A stretch of 64,000 bases of DNA from Ideonella benzenivorans (GTDB lineage: Bacteria > Pseudomonadota > Gammaproteobacteria > Burkholderiales > Burkholderiaceae_C), in assembly GCF_020387415.1 (NCBI RefSeq), contig NZ_JAGWCB010000012.1, positions 124,001 to 188,000 on the forward strand, given 5' to 3'. Below the pieces are notes generated by a model, which searched no databases, was not told where the DNA came from, and saw only the letters and a list, made by a program, of their open reading frames with translations. A program made the position numbers and the translations under genes. Shown here piece by piece: positions 6,593 through 17,381 of this stretch. Each line of letters starts with the position of its first letter. Position 1 is the first letter of the stretch.

Positions 6593-8854
6593 TCAGCGTC
6601 GACGCACCTGCCGCACCCCGGCCACCTGCCCCACCTGCGCCAGCACCTGCTGCAGGCGGGAGGCATCAGCCACCTCGATGGTGAAGGTCATGCGCGCGGT
6701 GCGGCCGTGCATGTCGTTGACCGTCTGGCTGTGCACACCCACCACCTGCATGCGCTCCTTGGCAAAGACCTCGGAGATGTCGCGCAGCAGCGCCGTGCGG
6801 TCCGCCGCTTCGATCTGCACGTCCACCGGGTAGGCGGCTTCGCCGGCCTTGGCGGCCGCGCCCCAGGTCACGGCAATCACCCGCTCGGGCATGCGGTCGG
6901 CCATGTGGCGGAAGTTGGAGCAATCCAGCCGGTGCACTGCCACGCCCTTGCCCCGGGTGACGAAGCCACCGATGGCGTCGGGTGGCGCCGGCCGGCAGCA
7001 ACGGGCCAGGTTGGTCAGCAGGCTGTCCACCCCCACCACCAGCACGCCGCCGCGGGCGGTCGGGGCCGGCCCCGTCGCCCGCCGCAGCAGTGGACTGTCG
7101 TCTTCCGCAGGAACCGGTGGCGGGCGCAGCAACTGTTCGATGTTGCGCAGCGAGTACTCGTCCTTGCCGACCAGTTCGAAGAGACTGTCCGCCTCCTTGA
7201 AGCCGAGCTGACTGGCCAGCTCGCTGAGTTTGAGCGCGGTCTTGCCCTCGCGCTGCAGCAGCTTCTCCACCGCCTCGCGGCCGCGGGCGATGGTGTCGGC
7301 CTGGGCTCGGGCGTTGAACCAGGCCCGCACCTTGGCCCGCGCCCGCGGGCTCTTGAGGAAGCCGGCCTCGGGGTTGAGCCAGTCCAGCGAGGGGCCACCC
7401 TCCTTGACCGCGGTGATCTCGACCGTCTGTCCATTCGCCAGCGGGGTGGTCAGCGGCACCATCGTGCCATCCACCTTGGCGCCACGGCAGCGGTGCCCCA
7501 GATCGGTGTGCAGCGCGTAGGCGAAGTCCACCGGCGTGGCGCCAGCGGTCAGCTCCACCAGCGCTGCCTGCGGCGTGAAGACGTAGATGCGGTCGTCGAA
7601 GTGGCCCTGTACCTGGCCCGCACCCTGACCGGAGAAGTCGCGTTCCCAGGCCAGCAGCTGACGCAGCACGGCCTTGCGCGCCTCGGCCACGCGCTGCTCG
7701 AAATCACCGGCAGCGCTGACGCCGCCATAGCCCCTGGTGCCGGCCTCCTTGTAGGCCCAGTGCGCGGCCACGCCGTACTCGGCATGTTCGTGCATGGCCT
7801 GGGTGCGGATCTGCACCTCCAGCGGCCGCCCTTCATCGTCCAGCACCACCGTGTGCAAAGAGCGGTAGCCATTGGGCTTGGGCTTGGCGATGTAGTCGTC
7901 GTACTCGGCCGCCATCGCGCGGTAACGCTCATGCACCCGGCTGAGGGCGGCGTAGCAGGCCGGGATGTCGGCCACCACCACGCGCAGCGCGCGCACGTCC
8001 ATCACCTTCTCGAAGGGCAGGTGCTTGCCCTGCATCTTCTTCCAGATGCTGTAGATGTGCTTGGGCCGGCCATAGACCACGGCCGGGATGCCATGGGCCT
8101 GCAAGTCGCTGGCCATCTGCAAGCGGGCGGCCTCCACGCTGGCTTCGCGCTCCACGCGCTTCTCGGCCAACAGCTTGGCAATGCGACGGTACTCATCGCC
8201 CTGCAGGAAGCGGAAGGACAGGTCCTCCAGCTCCCACTTGATCTGCCAGATGCCTAGCCGGTTGGCCAGCGGGGCAAACACGGCCCGCGCCTCCTCGGCC
8301 AGCGCTGCAGGACATTCCCGCTTGCTGGCGGCGAACCAGCGCAGGGTCTGCAGGCGCGAAGCCAGGCGCAGCAGCACCACCCGCAGGTCCTTGGAGAAGG
8401 CCAGCAGCATCTTGCGCACGCGCTCGGTCTGCTCGGCGCGCTGCGCGTCGCCCAGCCGGGCCTCGCGGGCGGCGCGCTGGATCTGCACCAGCTTGCGGGT
8501 CAGCACCACCAGGCTGGCGTAGGAAGGGCCGAAGGCCTTCTCGACGATGTCCTCAGGACGCTGCAGAAAATCCGCGGCATAGACCAGGAAGGACGCCGCC
8601 TGCAGCGACGGCCCGCCCCCGATGCTGGCCAGGATGGCGGCCACGCCCTGGGCGTGGGCGAAGGCATCCTCGCCGCTGTCGAGCACGCGGCCGGTCAGCA
8701 GGGGCTCGGCAAAAGCGGTGGCCCGGTTCAGCGCCGACAGGCCGTCTTCGAGCAGCGGTGGCCGCGGCAGGGGTTCCGCCGCCACCTCACTGGCATCGGA
8801 AGCCAGCGAGACGATCGGCGCGGTCGGGCTCTGGGTTTCCGAAATGCTCCTCAT
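6593..8854 (-). CDS. relA: (p)ppGpp synthetase RelA
   Basis: The 753-residue protein has the long RelA/SpoT architecture: degenerate HD region (about 45-200), synthetase (about 255-365), TGS (about 415-475), helical and zinc-finger-like parts, and a C-terminal ACT domain (about 675-753). The HD motif of the hydrolase is replaced by VYAAD, so ppGpp hydrolysis should be lost. The synthetase carries EYDDYIAKPKPNGYRSLHT; the ExDD form is characteristic of monofunctional RelA, while bifunctional SpoT has RxKD. It makes the stringent-response alarmone on ribosomes stalled by amino-acid shortage. Its start overlaps the stop of the upstream hydrolase gene by 4 bases. Confidence 0.95.
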   Translation of the reverse strand: MRSISETQSPTAPIVSLASDASEVAAEPLPRPPLLEDGLSALNRATAFAEPLLTGRVLDSGEDAFAHAQGVAAILASIGGGPSLQAASFLVYAADFLQRPEDIVEKAFGPSYASLVVLTRKLVQIQRAAREARLGDAQRAEQTERVRKMLLAFSKDLRVVLLRLASRLQTLRWFAASKRECPAALAEEARAVFAPLANRLGIWQIKWELEDLSFRFLQGDEYRRIAKLLAEKRVEREASVEAARLQMASDLQAHGIPAVVYGRPKHIYSIWKKMQGKHLPFEKVMDVRALRVVVADIPACYAALSRVHERYRAMAAEYDDYIAKPKPNGYRSLHTVVLDDEGRPLEVQIRTQAMHEHAEYGVAAHWAYKEAGTRGYGGVSAAGDFEQRVAEARKAVLRQLLAWERDFSGQGAGQVQGHFDDRIYVFTPQAALVELTAGATPVDFAYALHTDLGHRCRGAKVDGTMVPLTTPLANGQTVEITAVKEGGPSLDWLNPEAGFLKSPRARAKVRAWFNARAQADTIARGREAVEKLLQREGKTALKLSELASQLGFKEADSLFELVGKDEYSLRNIEQLLRPPPVPAEDDSPLLRRATGPAPTARGGVLVVGVDSLLTNLARCCRPAPPDAIGGFVTRGKGVAVHRLDCSNFRHMADRMPERVIAVTWGAAAKAGEAAYPVDVQIEAADRTALLRDISEVFAKERMQVVGVHSQTVNDMHGRTARMTFTIEVADASRLQQVLAQVGQVAGVRQVRRR

Positions 8855-9732
8855 GGCGCCAGCAGGAAGTCGCGCACCACGGCCACCTGGTCGGGTGCCA
8901 CCAGCGTGGGGGCATGGCCCACACCGGCAAATTCATGCAGCTGCGCCCGCGGGCCGCGCTGGGTCATGGCCTCGGCCGTGGCCCGCGACAGCAGATCGGA
9001 TTCGGCCCCACGCAGCAACAGCGTCGGGCAGCGCAGGCGGTCGTAGCCGGCCCACAGCGCGGCCTCGCCGGCGGCCACCAGCTCCGGCGTGAGCGCCAGA
9101 AAGGCCTGTCGGATCGCCGGGTCGTAATGGAGTTTGAAGCCTGCCCCGTCGGGACGGATCTGGTGCTCAGTCAGCGCCAGCCACTGGGCCCGGGTGTGCG
9201 GGCCAAAGCCATCCGAGATGGCCCACAGCGCATCGGCCGCCTCGTCCAGGGTGGCCCAGTGGGCCGGCTGCCCCAGGTACTGGCCAATGCGCTGCAGCGA
9301 CACCGGCTCGATGGCCGGCCCGACGTCGTTGAGCACCAGCCGGGTGATCGGCGAACCGCTCAGGCTGGCCAGGCTCAGCCCGATCAAGCCACCCATCGAG
9401 GTGCCCACCCAGTGCAGCTCCTGCGCATCCAGCCGGGCCAGCAGCGTCACCATGTCGGCCACGTAGAACGGGATCGCATAGCCCATCGGGTCGGCCAGCC
9501 AGTCGGATTCACCACGGCCCACCACATCGGGGCACACCACGCGGTACTCGCCGGCCATGGCCTGCGCCAGGGTGTCGAAGTCGCGCCCCTGCCGCGTCAG
9601 CCCATGCACGCACAGCAGCACCTTCGGATTGGTCGGATCGCCCCACTCGTGATAGGCCATGCGGTGCAGCCCGCGGCTGTCGAGGCATTGCACGAAATGC
9701 AGGCGGGGTGCTTGTTCGGTGAAGTCGTTCAT
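8851..9732 (-). CDS. Alpha/beta hydrolase
   Basis: The 293-residue protein has the alpha/beta-hydrolase fold: HG oxyanion motif at 43-44 (VHGLTRQGRDF), the nucleophile elbow GTSMGG with S112, and a late catalytic His in GVGHAP. The sequence around DVVGRGESDWL is the usual strand-4 loop. The frame stays open far upstream, but the ATG at 9732 gives a start that matches family length, and upstream sequence is antisense to bdhA. The gene overlaps relA by 4 bases, so the two are cotranscribed. It lies divergent to bdhA, 81 bases apart. The substrate is unknown; esters or a poly-hydroxybutyrate-related compound are possible but only inferred from the neighbour. Confidence 0.85.
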   Translation of the reverse strand: MNDFTEQAPRLHFVQCLDSRGLHRMAYHEWGDPTNPKVLLCVHGLTRQGRDFDTLAQAMAGEYRVVCPDVVGRGESDWLADPMGYAIPFYVADMVTLLARLDAQELHWVGTSMGGLIGLSLASLSGSPITRLVLNDVGPAIEPVSLQRIGQYLGQPAHWATLDEAADALWAISDGFGPHTRAQWLALTEHQIRPDGAGFKLHYDPAIRQAFLALTPELVAAGEAALWAGYDRLRCPTLLLRGAESDLLSRATAEAMTQRGPRAQLHEFAGVGHAPTLVAPDQVAVVRDFLLAP

Positions 9733-9813
9733 GGTGTCATGCGTGGCAAGAATGGGCGCCACATAATCGACTGTAGCAACCTCGCAGCCCATCCACTTCA
9801 AGGAGACTTGCAT

Positions 9814-10584
9814 ATGCTCAAAGGAAAAACAGCCTTGGTCACGGGTTCCACCAGCGGCATCGGACTGGGCATCGCCAAGGCGCTGGCCGCCGAAGGCGCC
9901 CAGGTGATGCTCAACGGCTTCGGTGACGTGGAGGCTGCGAAGGCCGAAGTGGCCGCACTGGGCGTGGCGGTGGGCTATCACGGCGCCGACATGAGCAAGC
10001 CGGCCGAGATCGCGGACATGATCCAGGCCTGCCAGACCCAGTTCGGCGCGCTGGACATCCTGGTCAACAACGCGGGCATCCAGCATGTCGCGCCGGTGGA
10101 CGAATTCCCGGTCGAGCGCTGGGACGCGATCATTGCGATCAACCTGTCCTCGGCCTTCCACACCACCCGCCTGGCGCTGCCGGGCATGAAGGCCCGCGGC
10201 TGGGGCCGCATCATCAACATTGCCTCGGTGCATGGCCTGGTGGCCTCGGCCAACAAGTCGGCCTATGTGGCCGCCAAGCACGGCATCATCGGCCTGACCA
10301 AGACCACCGCGCTGGAGACCGCCACCACCGGCGTGACGGCGAACGCCATCTGCCCGGGCTGGGTGCTGACCCCGCTGGTGCAGAAGCAGGTGGATGCGCG
10401 CGCGGCCGCCAACGGCCTCTCGAACGAAGAGGCCAAGCGCCAGCTGCTGGCCGAGAAGGAACCTTCGCTGCAGTTCACCACGCCCGAAGAGCTGGGCGCG
10501 ATGGCGGTGTTCATGTGCTCGCCGGCGGCCCACAACCTGCGCGGCGCCGCCATCAACATGGACGGCGGCTGGGTCGCGCAGTGA
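9814..10584 (+). CDS. bdhA: D-3-hydroxybutyrate dehydrogenase
   Basis: The 256-residue classical short-chain dehydrogenase has the NAD motif TGSTSGIG at 10-17, NNAG at 85-88, catalytic S138, and Y151-x-x-x-K155. The phrases FHTTRLALPGMK and PGWVLTPLV are characteristic of bacterial 3-hydroxybutyrate dehydrogenases. It interconverts D-3-hydroxybutyrate and acetoacetate with NAD, which feeds on products of intracellular polyhydroxybutyrate breakdown. AAGGAG lies 8 bases before the ATG. A CATAAT at 9762-9767 is a possible -10 element. The long open frame upstream of this start is antisense to the hydrolase gene and is not coding. Confidence 0.93.
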   Translation: MLKGKTALVTGSTSGIGLGIAKALAAEGAQVMLNGFGDVEAAKAEVAALGVAVGYHGADMSKPAEIADMIQACQTQFGALDILVNNAGIQHVAPVDEFPVERWDAIIAINLSSAFHTTRLALPGMKARGWGRIINIASVHGLVASANKSAYVAAKHGIIGLTKTTALETATTGVTANAICPGWVLTPLVQKQVDARAAANGLSNEEAKRQLLAEKEPSLQFTTPEELGAMAVFMCSPAAHNLRGAAINMDGGWVAQ

Positions 10585-10614
10585 GCCAGGGCCCGGGATC
10601 GGGGCCGCCGCGCG

Positions 10615-11343
10615 TCACTTGAGCTGGATGCTGCCCGTGACCGTGGCCGACACGCGGCCCTGGCCGGCCTCGACCGGCAGGGCCTCGCCATCGCCCACCT
10701 TGGCGGCGGCCAGGGTCACCCGAAAGCGCGGCTCGGGCATCGGCGCGGCGCCATCGGTGTTCACCGACACCTCGCGCAGCGTGTAGCCGGCAAAGCCGAA
10801 TTGACGGGCGTAGTCGGCCGCGTCGGTGCGGAAGCGGGCGATGGCCTGGGCCGTGGCCTCGGCCTGCAGCTTCTCCCGCGCTTCCCGCGACAGGCTGTAG
10901 TTCACCCGGGCAATGGTGAGCGTGCCGATCTCCCCGGACAGGCGGGCGATGGTCGGCATGTCCCGGCCCTCCAGCACCACCTCGGTTGAGCCCTGCCAGC
11001 CGGTGATGGCGCCCTTGTTGCCATAACGCGGGAAAACCGAGAAGCCGCCGGTGCGCACCTCCAGCTGGCCCGGACGGGCCTGCCGACGCGCTTGCGCCAG
11101 CGCGGCCTCGACGGCCTGCTTGAGCTGCTGCTGCACCGCGGTGGCATCGCTGCCCTCCCGCGTCACGGACAGCGTCAGGCTCATCCAGTCCTGCGGCGCC
11201 TCCACCGTGGACTGGGCGCTGAGGTTCAGCACCCCGGACGGTGCCGCCACCGTCTGGGCACCGGCCCCGGCCGCCAGGGGCAGCAACACCACACCGGCCC
11301 AACGGCTGCCGGAACGCCATGCGAGGGGAAAAGTCGTCTTCAT
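10615..11343 (-). CDS. SIMPL-domain (DUF541) periplasmic protein
   Basis: The 242-residue protein starts with a basic region and hydrophobic stretch (residues 12-28), ending near GAGAQ, a likely Sec signal peptide. The mature part shows the DUF541/SIMPL pattern: LNLSAQSTVEAPQDWMSLTLS, an acidic-basic helix VQQQLKQAVEAALAQAR, and VRTGGFSVFPRY. Members (YggE, BP26) are outer-periplasmic proteins linked to stress, but their biochemical function is unclear. I used the inner ATG (11343) because the frame upstream of it adds unrelated residues before the signal. It converges on bdhA with 30 bases between stops. Confidence 0.88.
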   Translation of the reverse strand: MKTTFPLAWRSGSRWAGVVLLPLAAGAGAQTVAAPSGVLNLSAQSTVEAPQDWMSLTLSVTREGSDATAVQQQLKQAVEAALAQARRQARPGQLEVRTGGFSVFPRYGNKGAITGWQGSTEVVLEGRDMPTIARLSGEIGTLTIARVNYSLSREAREKLQAEATAQAIARFRTDAADYARQFGFAGYTLREVSVNTDGAAPMPEPRFRVTLAAAKVGDGEALPVEAGQGRVSATVTGSIQLK

Positions 11344-11412
11344 GCTGCGATTAACGCACAAACCCACCCCAGCAGGCCACAGCATCCTCCCGTTGTGTGA
11401 AGCAGCAGGAAC

Positions 11413-11483
11413 ATTTGTAACAGAGGGTCAGACCCAGCCGGAAACCCCGTGCCGGGCCCCCACAATCCGCCTCTGTTACAAAT
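11413..11483. repeat. 14-bp perfect inverted repeat between SIMPL gene and ompR
   Basis: ATTTGTAACAGAGG (11413-11426) is repeated inverted as CCTCTGTTACAAAT (11470-11483) with 43 bases between. The left arm continues into GGTCAGACC and the right arm into GGGGTCTG, so each arm is flanked by a GTCAGAC-type motif. Two readings are possible: an OmpR-type operator (GTTACA resembles known OmpR half-sites) in front of the divergent genes, or a pair of REP-like palindromic elements of the kind carrying GTCAGACC cores. Confidence 0.65.
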
Positions 11484-11495
11484 TGGGGTCTGCCC

Positions 11496-12230
11496 ATGAA
11501 TGCCACCACCACCGCCCGTCAGGACCGGATCGTCGTTGTCGATGACGATGCCCGCATCCGCGACCTGCTGCGCCGCTATCTGACCCAGGAGGGTTTCGAT
11601 GTCCTGCTGGCCGAGGATGCCAAGGCCCTGGCCCGCCTGCAGACCCGCGAGACCATCGACCTGATCGTGCTGGACCTGATGCTGCCTGGCGAGGATGGCC
11701 TGTCCATCTGCCGCCGCCTGCGCGCGGCCGGCGACCGCACCCCCATCATCATGCTGACCGCCAAGGTCGAGGATGTGGACCGCATCGTCGGCCTGGAAGT
11801 GGGCGCCGACGACTACCTGCCCAAGCCCTTCAACCCGCGCGAGCTGCTGGCCCGCATCCATGCCGTGCTGCGCCGCCGCCCCGCCCAGGAGGCCCCCGGC
11901 GCGCCCGCCAAGGAAGCCCAGGTCGTCCATTTCGGGCCGTTCGAATTCGACCTCTCGCTGCGCCGCCTGACCAAGGACGGCGAGCAGATCACGCTGACGA
12001 CCGGCGAGTTCTCGATGCTCAAGGCCCTGGTGCGCCACCCGCGCCAGCCGCTCTCGCGCGACAAGCTGGCCCAGTTGGCCCGCGGACGCGAGTTCGAGCC
12101 CTTCGACCGCAGCCTGGACGTGCAGATCTCCCGGCTGCGCAAGATGCTGGAACCCGATCCCTCCAACCCCCGCTACATCCAGACGGTGTGGGGCGTGGGC
12201 TACGTCTTCATCCCGGGCGACGCGCCCTGA
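11496..12230 (+). CDS. ompR: OmpR-family response regulator
   Basis: The 244-residue protein has a receiver domain (acidic pair D16-D18 region, phosphoacceptor D60 in LIVLDLMLPGEDG, T88, K110 in LPKPFNP). A winged-helix DNA-binding domain follows from about residue 140, ending with RYIQTVWGVGYVFIPG. The LTTGEFSMLKALV and LSRDKL phrases are those of the OmpR subfamily proper. It is expected to control envelope and porin genes when phosphorylated by the kinase encoded 24 bases downstream. The gene is preceded by the 14-bp inverted repeat at 11413-11483, a candidate self-control site. Confidence 0.93.
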   Translation: MNATTTARQDRIVVVDDDARIRDLLRRYLTQEGFDVLLAEDAKALARLQTRETIDLIVLDLMLPGEDGLSICRRLRAAGDRTPIIMLTAKVEDVDRIVGLEVGADDYLPKPFNPRELLARIHAVLRRRPAQEAPGAPAKEAQVVHFGPFEFDLSLRRLTKDGEQITLTTGEFSMLKALVRHPRQPLSRDKLAQLARGREFEPFDRSLDVQISRLRKMLEPDPSNPRYIQTVWGVGYVFIPGDAP

Positions 12231-12254
12231 TCCCTGGTCTGTGCAGTCCCCACC

Positions 12255-13589
12255 GTGTCGCTCAAGCGCCCATCCCTGTCGCTGAACCTCTTCTGGCGCA
12301 CTTTCGTGCTGCTGGCCCTGCTGCTGACCGGTGGCGTGGCGGCCTGGGTGCAGACGCTGCGGCAGCTGGAGTTCGAGCCACGGGTGGCGCAGGCGGCCCA
12401 GCAGATCGCCAGCCTGGTGAACCTGTCGCGTGCGGCACTGCAGTACTCGGACGGCATCAACCGCATCGCGGTCATCAAGACCATGAGTGAGCAGGAGGCG
12501 GTGCGCATCCTGCCGCGCAAGCAGGATGACCGCTGGGAGCCCTTCGAGACCGACCGTTTCACCCGCCTGGTGGGGGAAGAGCTCAAGACCCGGCTGGGTG
12601 AAGAGACCATCGTGGCCCGCTCGGTCAACGGCGAGCAGGCCCTGTGGGTGGGCTTCACGATCGAGCAGGACCCATACTGGCTGCAGGCCGACTACGCCCG
12701 GCTGGAGCCGCTGGCCCCCCGCACCTGGTTTATCTGGGTCTCGATTGCGCTGGTGGCCTCGGTGCTGGGCGCCGCGGTGATCGCCAGCCTGATCAACCGG
12801 CCGCTGAAGAACCTGTCGTTTGCTGCCAGCCGCATCCGTGAGGGCGAATACGACTCCCGGCTGGATGAGAGCAACATCACCAGCGAGATCCGCGAGGTCA
12901 ACATCGGCTTCAACCGCATGGCCCGCGAGCTGGCCAAGGTCGAGGAAGAGCGCGCGGTGATGCTGGCCGGCATCTCGCACGACCTGCGCACGCCGCTGGC
13001 CCGCCTGCGGCTGGAGGCTGAGATCAGCGTGGCCGATGAAGAGGCCCGCAAGGCCATGGCGCAGGACATCGACCAGCTCGACGCGATCATCGACAAGTTC
13101 ATGGACTACGCGCGGCCGGACGACACCAAGACCCGCGCCGTGGACCTGTCCCATGTGGTGGAGCGGGAGGCCGCCGCCTTCCGCGATGGCTCGCAGATCC
13201 GTTTCTCGCTGCGCCTGCCGCCGGGCATCAAGGTGCAGGGCGATGATGTGGAACTGGGCCGGGTGTTCGCCAACCTGTTCGAGAACGCGCGCCGCTATGG
13301 CCGCACGGTCGAGACCGGCGTCGCCAAGGTCAAGGTCAGCCACGTCATCACGGGTGACACGGTGATCGTCACCGTGCGGGACTACGGCCAGGGCGTGCCC
13401 GCCGAGAAGCTGGACCAGCTCACCACACCCTTCTTCCGGGGCGACGCGGCCCGCACCGCCGCCACCGGGGCCGGCCTGGGCCTGGCCATCGTGAAGAAGG
13501 CCTTGCAGCGCATCGGGGCCTCGCTGGAACTGGTCAACGCCCGCGATGGCGGCCTGATGGCCCACATCCGGCTGCGCCGCGCCGCCTGA
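12255..13589 (+). CDS. EnvZ-like sensor histidine kinase
   Basis: The 444-residue inner-membrane kinase has TM1 at about 12-31, a periplasmic region of about 125 residues, and TM2 at about 157-178. A HAMP domain (179-231), HisKA with H242 in SHDLRTPLARLRLE, and a HATPase domain with an N-box in LFENARRY and a G-box near GLGLAIVKK follow. The translation starts at a GTG 24 bases after ompR, and the pair forms one operon. EnvZ is the best-known relative; the sensed signal is not evident from the sequence. Confidence 0.92.
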   Translation: MSLKRPSLSLNLFWRTFVLLALLLTGGVAAWVQTLRQLEFEPRVAQAAQQIASLVNLSRAALQYSDGINRIAVIKTMSEQEAVRILPRKQDDRWEPFETDRFTRLVGEELKTRLGEETIVARSVNGEQALWVGFTIEQDPYWLQADYARLEPLAPRTWFIWVSIALVASVLGAAVIASLINRPLKNLSFAASRIREGEYDSRLDESNITSEIREVNIGFNRMARELAKVEEERAVMLAGISHDLRTPLARLRLEAEISVADEEARKAMAQDIDQLDAIIDKFMDYARPDDTKTRAVDLSHVVEREAAAFRDGSQIRFSLRLPPGIKVQGDDVELGRVFANLFENARRYGRTVETGVAKVKVSHVITGDTVIVTVRDYGQGVPAEKLDQLTTPFFRGDAARTAATGAGLGLAIVKKALQRIGASLELVNARDGGLMAHIRLRRAA

Positions 13590-13818
13590 GCCGCCCTGGC
13601 GGAAATCCGCCACCAGCACCTGCCCCAGGCGGTTCACCGCCACCGGGTACACCCGTAGCGCGGCCTGCCCGAGGCTGACCAGACGGCCTTGGGACCCCGG
13701 ATTCCAAGGGCTATCCCTGAGGTTTTCCCGGCCCGGACCATTGGCATGGAGCGTGCAAAGATGCTGGCGCAAAGTGGCCTGATCGCTCTGCCCACAGCAC
13801 ACAACAATGGAGACACGC

Positions 13819-14769
13819 ATGCGAAAACTGCACGCCCTGATCACTGGCGCCCTCTGCGCCTTCTCGCTGGTCACCGCCTCGGCCCAGACCTCCTACATCA
13901 ACGTCCTGACCGGCGGCACCAGCGGGGTGTACTACCCGATGGGCGTGGCGCTGTCCCAGCTCTACGGCAAGGCTCTGCCCAGCGCCAAGGTCACGGTGCA
14001 GGCCACCAAGGCCTCGGCCGAGAACCTGAACCTGCTGGAAGCCGGTCGCGGCGAGATCGGCTTCACGCTGGGTGATTCGCTGTCCGACGCCTGGCAGGGC
14101 AATGCCGAAGCCGGCTTCAAGGCGCCGCTCAAGAAGCTGCGCACGGTGGCAGGCATCTACTCCAATTACATCCAGATCGTCGCCAGCGCCGATTCCGGCA
14201 TCCGCACCCTGGCCGACCTGAAGGGCAAGCGGGTCTCGGTCGGCGCGCCCAAGTCGGGCACCGAACTGAACGCCCGCGCGATCCTGCGCGCCGCCGGCCT
14301 GAGCTATCAGAGCCTGGGCAAGGTCGAGTACCTGCCCTTCGGCGAATCGGTGGAGCTGATGAAGAACCGCCAGCTCGATGCCACGCTGCAATCGGCCGGT
14401 CTGGGCGTGTCGGCGCTGCGCGACCTCTCCACCTCGATGAAGATCGTGGTCGTGCCCATTCCGGCTGACATCGTGGCCAAGGTGGGTGACGCGGCCTACC
14501 AGCCCTCGACGATCCCGGCCCACACCTACGAGGGCCAGAGTGCCGATGTGCCCACCGCCGCGATCCAGAACTTCCTGGTGACCCATGCCGGCGTGTCCAA
14601 CGACACCGTCTACCAGATGACCAAGGCGATGTTCACCAACCTGCCGGCCCTTGCGGCCGCGCACTCCGCCGCCAAGGGCATCACGCTGCAGAACGCCACC
14701 AAGACCTCGCCCATCCCGCTGCACCCGGGGGCCATCCAGTACTACAAGGAAGTGGGCCTGCTGAAGTAA
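13819..14769 (+). CDS. TRAP transporter solute-binding protein, TAXI family
   Basis: The 316-residue protein has a Sec signal peptide (MRKLHALITG start, hydrophobic 8-20, cleavage after SA at residue 22). The mature protein begins YINVLTGGTSGVYYPMG, the defining TAXI-family start, and continues with ASAENLNLLEAGRGEIGF. It binds a substrate in the periplasm and hands it to the fused permease encoded next. I prefer the ATG at 13819, with GGAG 6 bases upstream, over an in-frame ATG 12 bases earlier. TAXI ligands are often organic acids such as glutamate or oxoglutarate, but this one is unassigned. Confidence 0.92.
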   Translation: MRKLHALITGALCAFSLVTASAQTSYINVLTGGTSGVYYPMGVALSQLYGKALPSAKVTVQATKASAENLNLLEAGRGEIGFTLGDSLSDAWQGNAEAGFKAPLKKLRTVAGIYSNYIQIVASADSGIRTLADLKGKRVSVGAPKSGTELNARAILRAAGLSYQSLGKVEYLPFGESVELMKNRQLDATLQSAGLGVSALRDLSTSMKIVVVPIPADIVAKVGDAAYQPSTIPAHTYEGQSADVPTAAIQNFLVTHAGVSNDTVYQMTKAMFTNLPALAAAHSAAKGITLQNATKTSPIPLHPGAIQYYKEVGLLK

Positions 14770-14811
14770 GCCAGCAAGCCACTTCCTTCTTCGCTGCCCA
14801 TGTGACCCCCG

Positions 14812-14835
14812 CGCTCCGGCCGCCTGGCCGGAGCG
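14812..14835 (+). promoter_or_regulatory. Intercistronic hairpin after the TAXI binding-protein gene
   Basis: A perfect 10-bp stem, CGCTCCGGCC (14812-14821) with GGCCGGAGCG (14826-14835), has a 4-base loop and no T-run. It lies 42 bases after the binding-protein stop and before the permease. Its place and form match the hairpin after the ABC binding-protein gene at 2758-2789, suggesting the same use: lowering membrane-component expression relative to the binding protein. Confidence 0.55.
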
Positions 14836-14866
14836 TCCCTCCGCCCTGCGTGCAGGAGCCTTCCCC

Positions 14867-16996
<2,130 letters not shown>

Positions 16997-17006
16997 GGCC
17001 GACGCC

Positions 17007-17381
17007 ATGCCGCTGGCCCTTTGCCTGGCCCGGGCTGGCGCCACCACGGTGGTGGCGGCCAGCCAGTTCAGCCTGAGCTGGACCCACTCGATCGAGAAGA
17101 TCCGCTGGGAGGAGCTGTGGCGCATCACCCCGGCCGGCCTGGTGGTCGAGGAGGCCCGCATCCAAGGCCACGGCGCCGGCATGGAACCGCCCGAGGGCGC
17201 CGTGCTGCGCGACGGCGTGTGGCACTACCACCCGCAGGTGCCGCCCCAGCCCGAGGTGGTGCTGGCGGCCTCGGACTTCACCGCCGACCACACGCTGTGT
17301 GCCGAAGGCCGTTGCCAGCCGCTGCACCAGTGGATCGCCGGCGACGGGCCGGTGCATCTGTCGCGCTGCGAGGCCCCGTGA
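17007..17381 (+). CDS. DUF1850 domain protein associated with TAXI-TRAP transporters
   Basis: The 124-residue protein shows the DUF1850 pattern: FSLSWTHSIEKIRWEELWRI, then ARIQGHGAGMEPPEGA, and a final LHQWI. Cys residues near the end (C99 and C104 region) could form a disulfide. The start (MPLALCLARAG) is weakly hydrophobic and not a clear signal peptide. The gene lies 10 bases after the fused permease and its stop overlaps the kinase ATG (TGATG). Function in the family is unknown; genome linkage to fused TRAP permeases suggests an accessory role. Confidence 0.85.
   Translation: MPLALCLARAGATTVVAASQFSLSWTHSIEKIRWEELWRITPAGLVVEEARIQGHGAGMEPPEGAVLRDGVWHYHPQVPPQPEVVLAASDFTADHTLCAEGRCQPLHQWIAGDGPVHLSRCEAP

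Noticed and set aside
11340-13874. An 844-codon minus-strand frame across ompR and the EnvZ-like gene
   Set aside because: Antisense shadow of the two-component pair; only a short piece in the gap after 13590 looks coding-like, reported separately as a weak finding.
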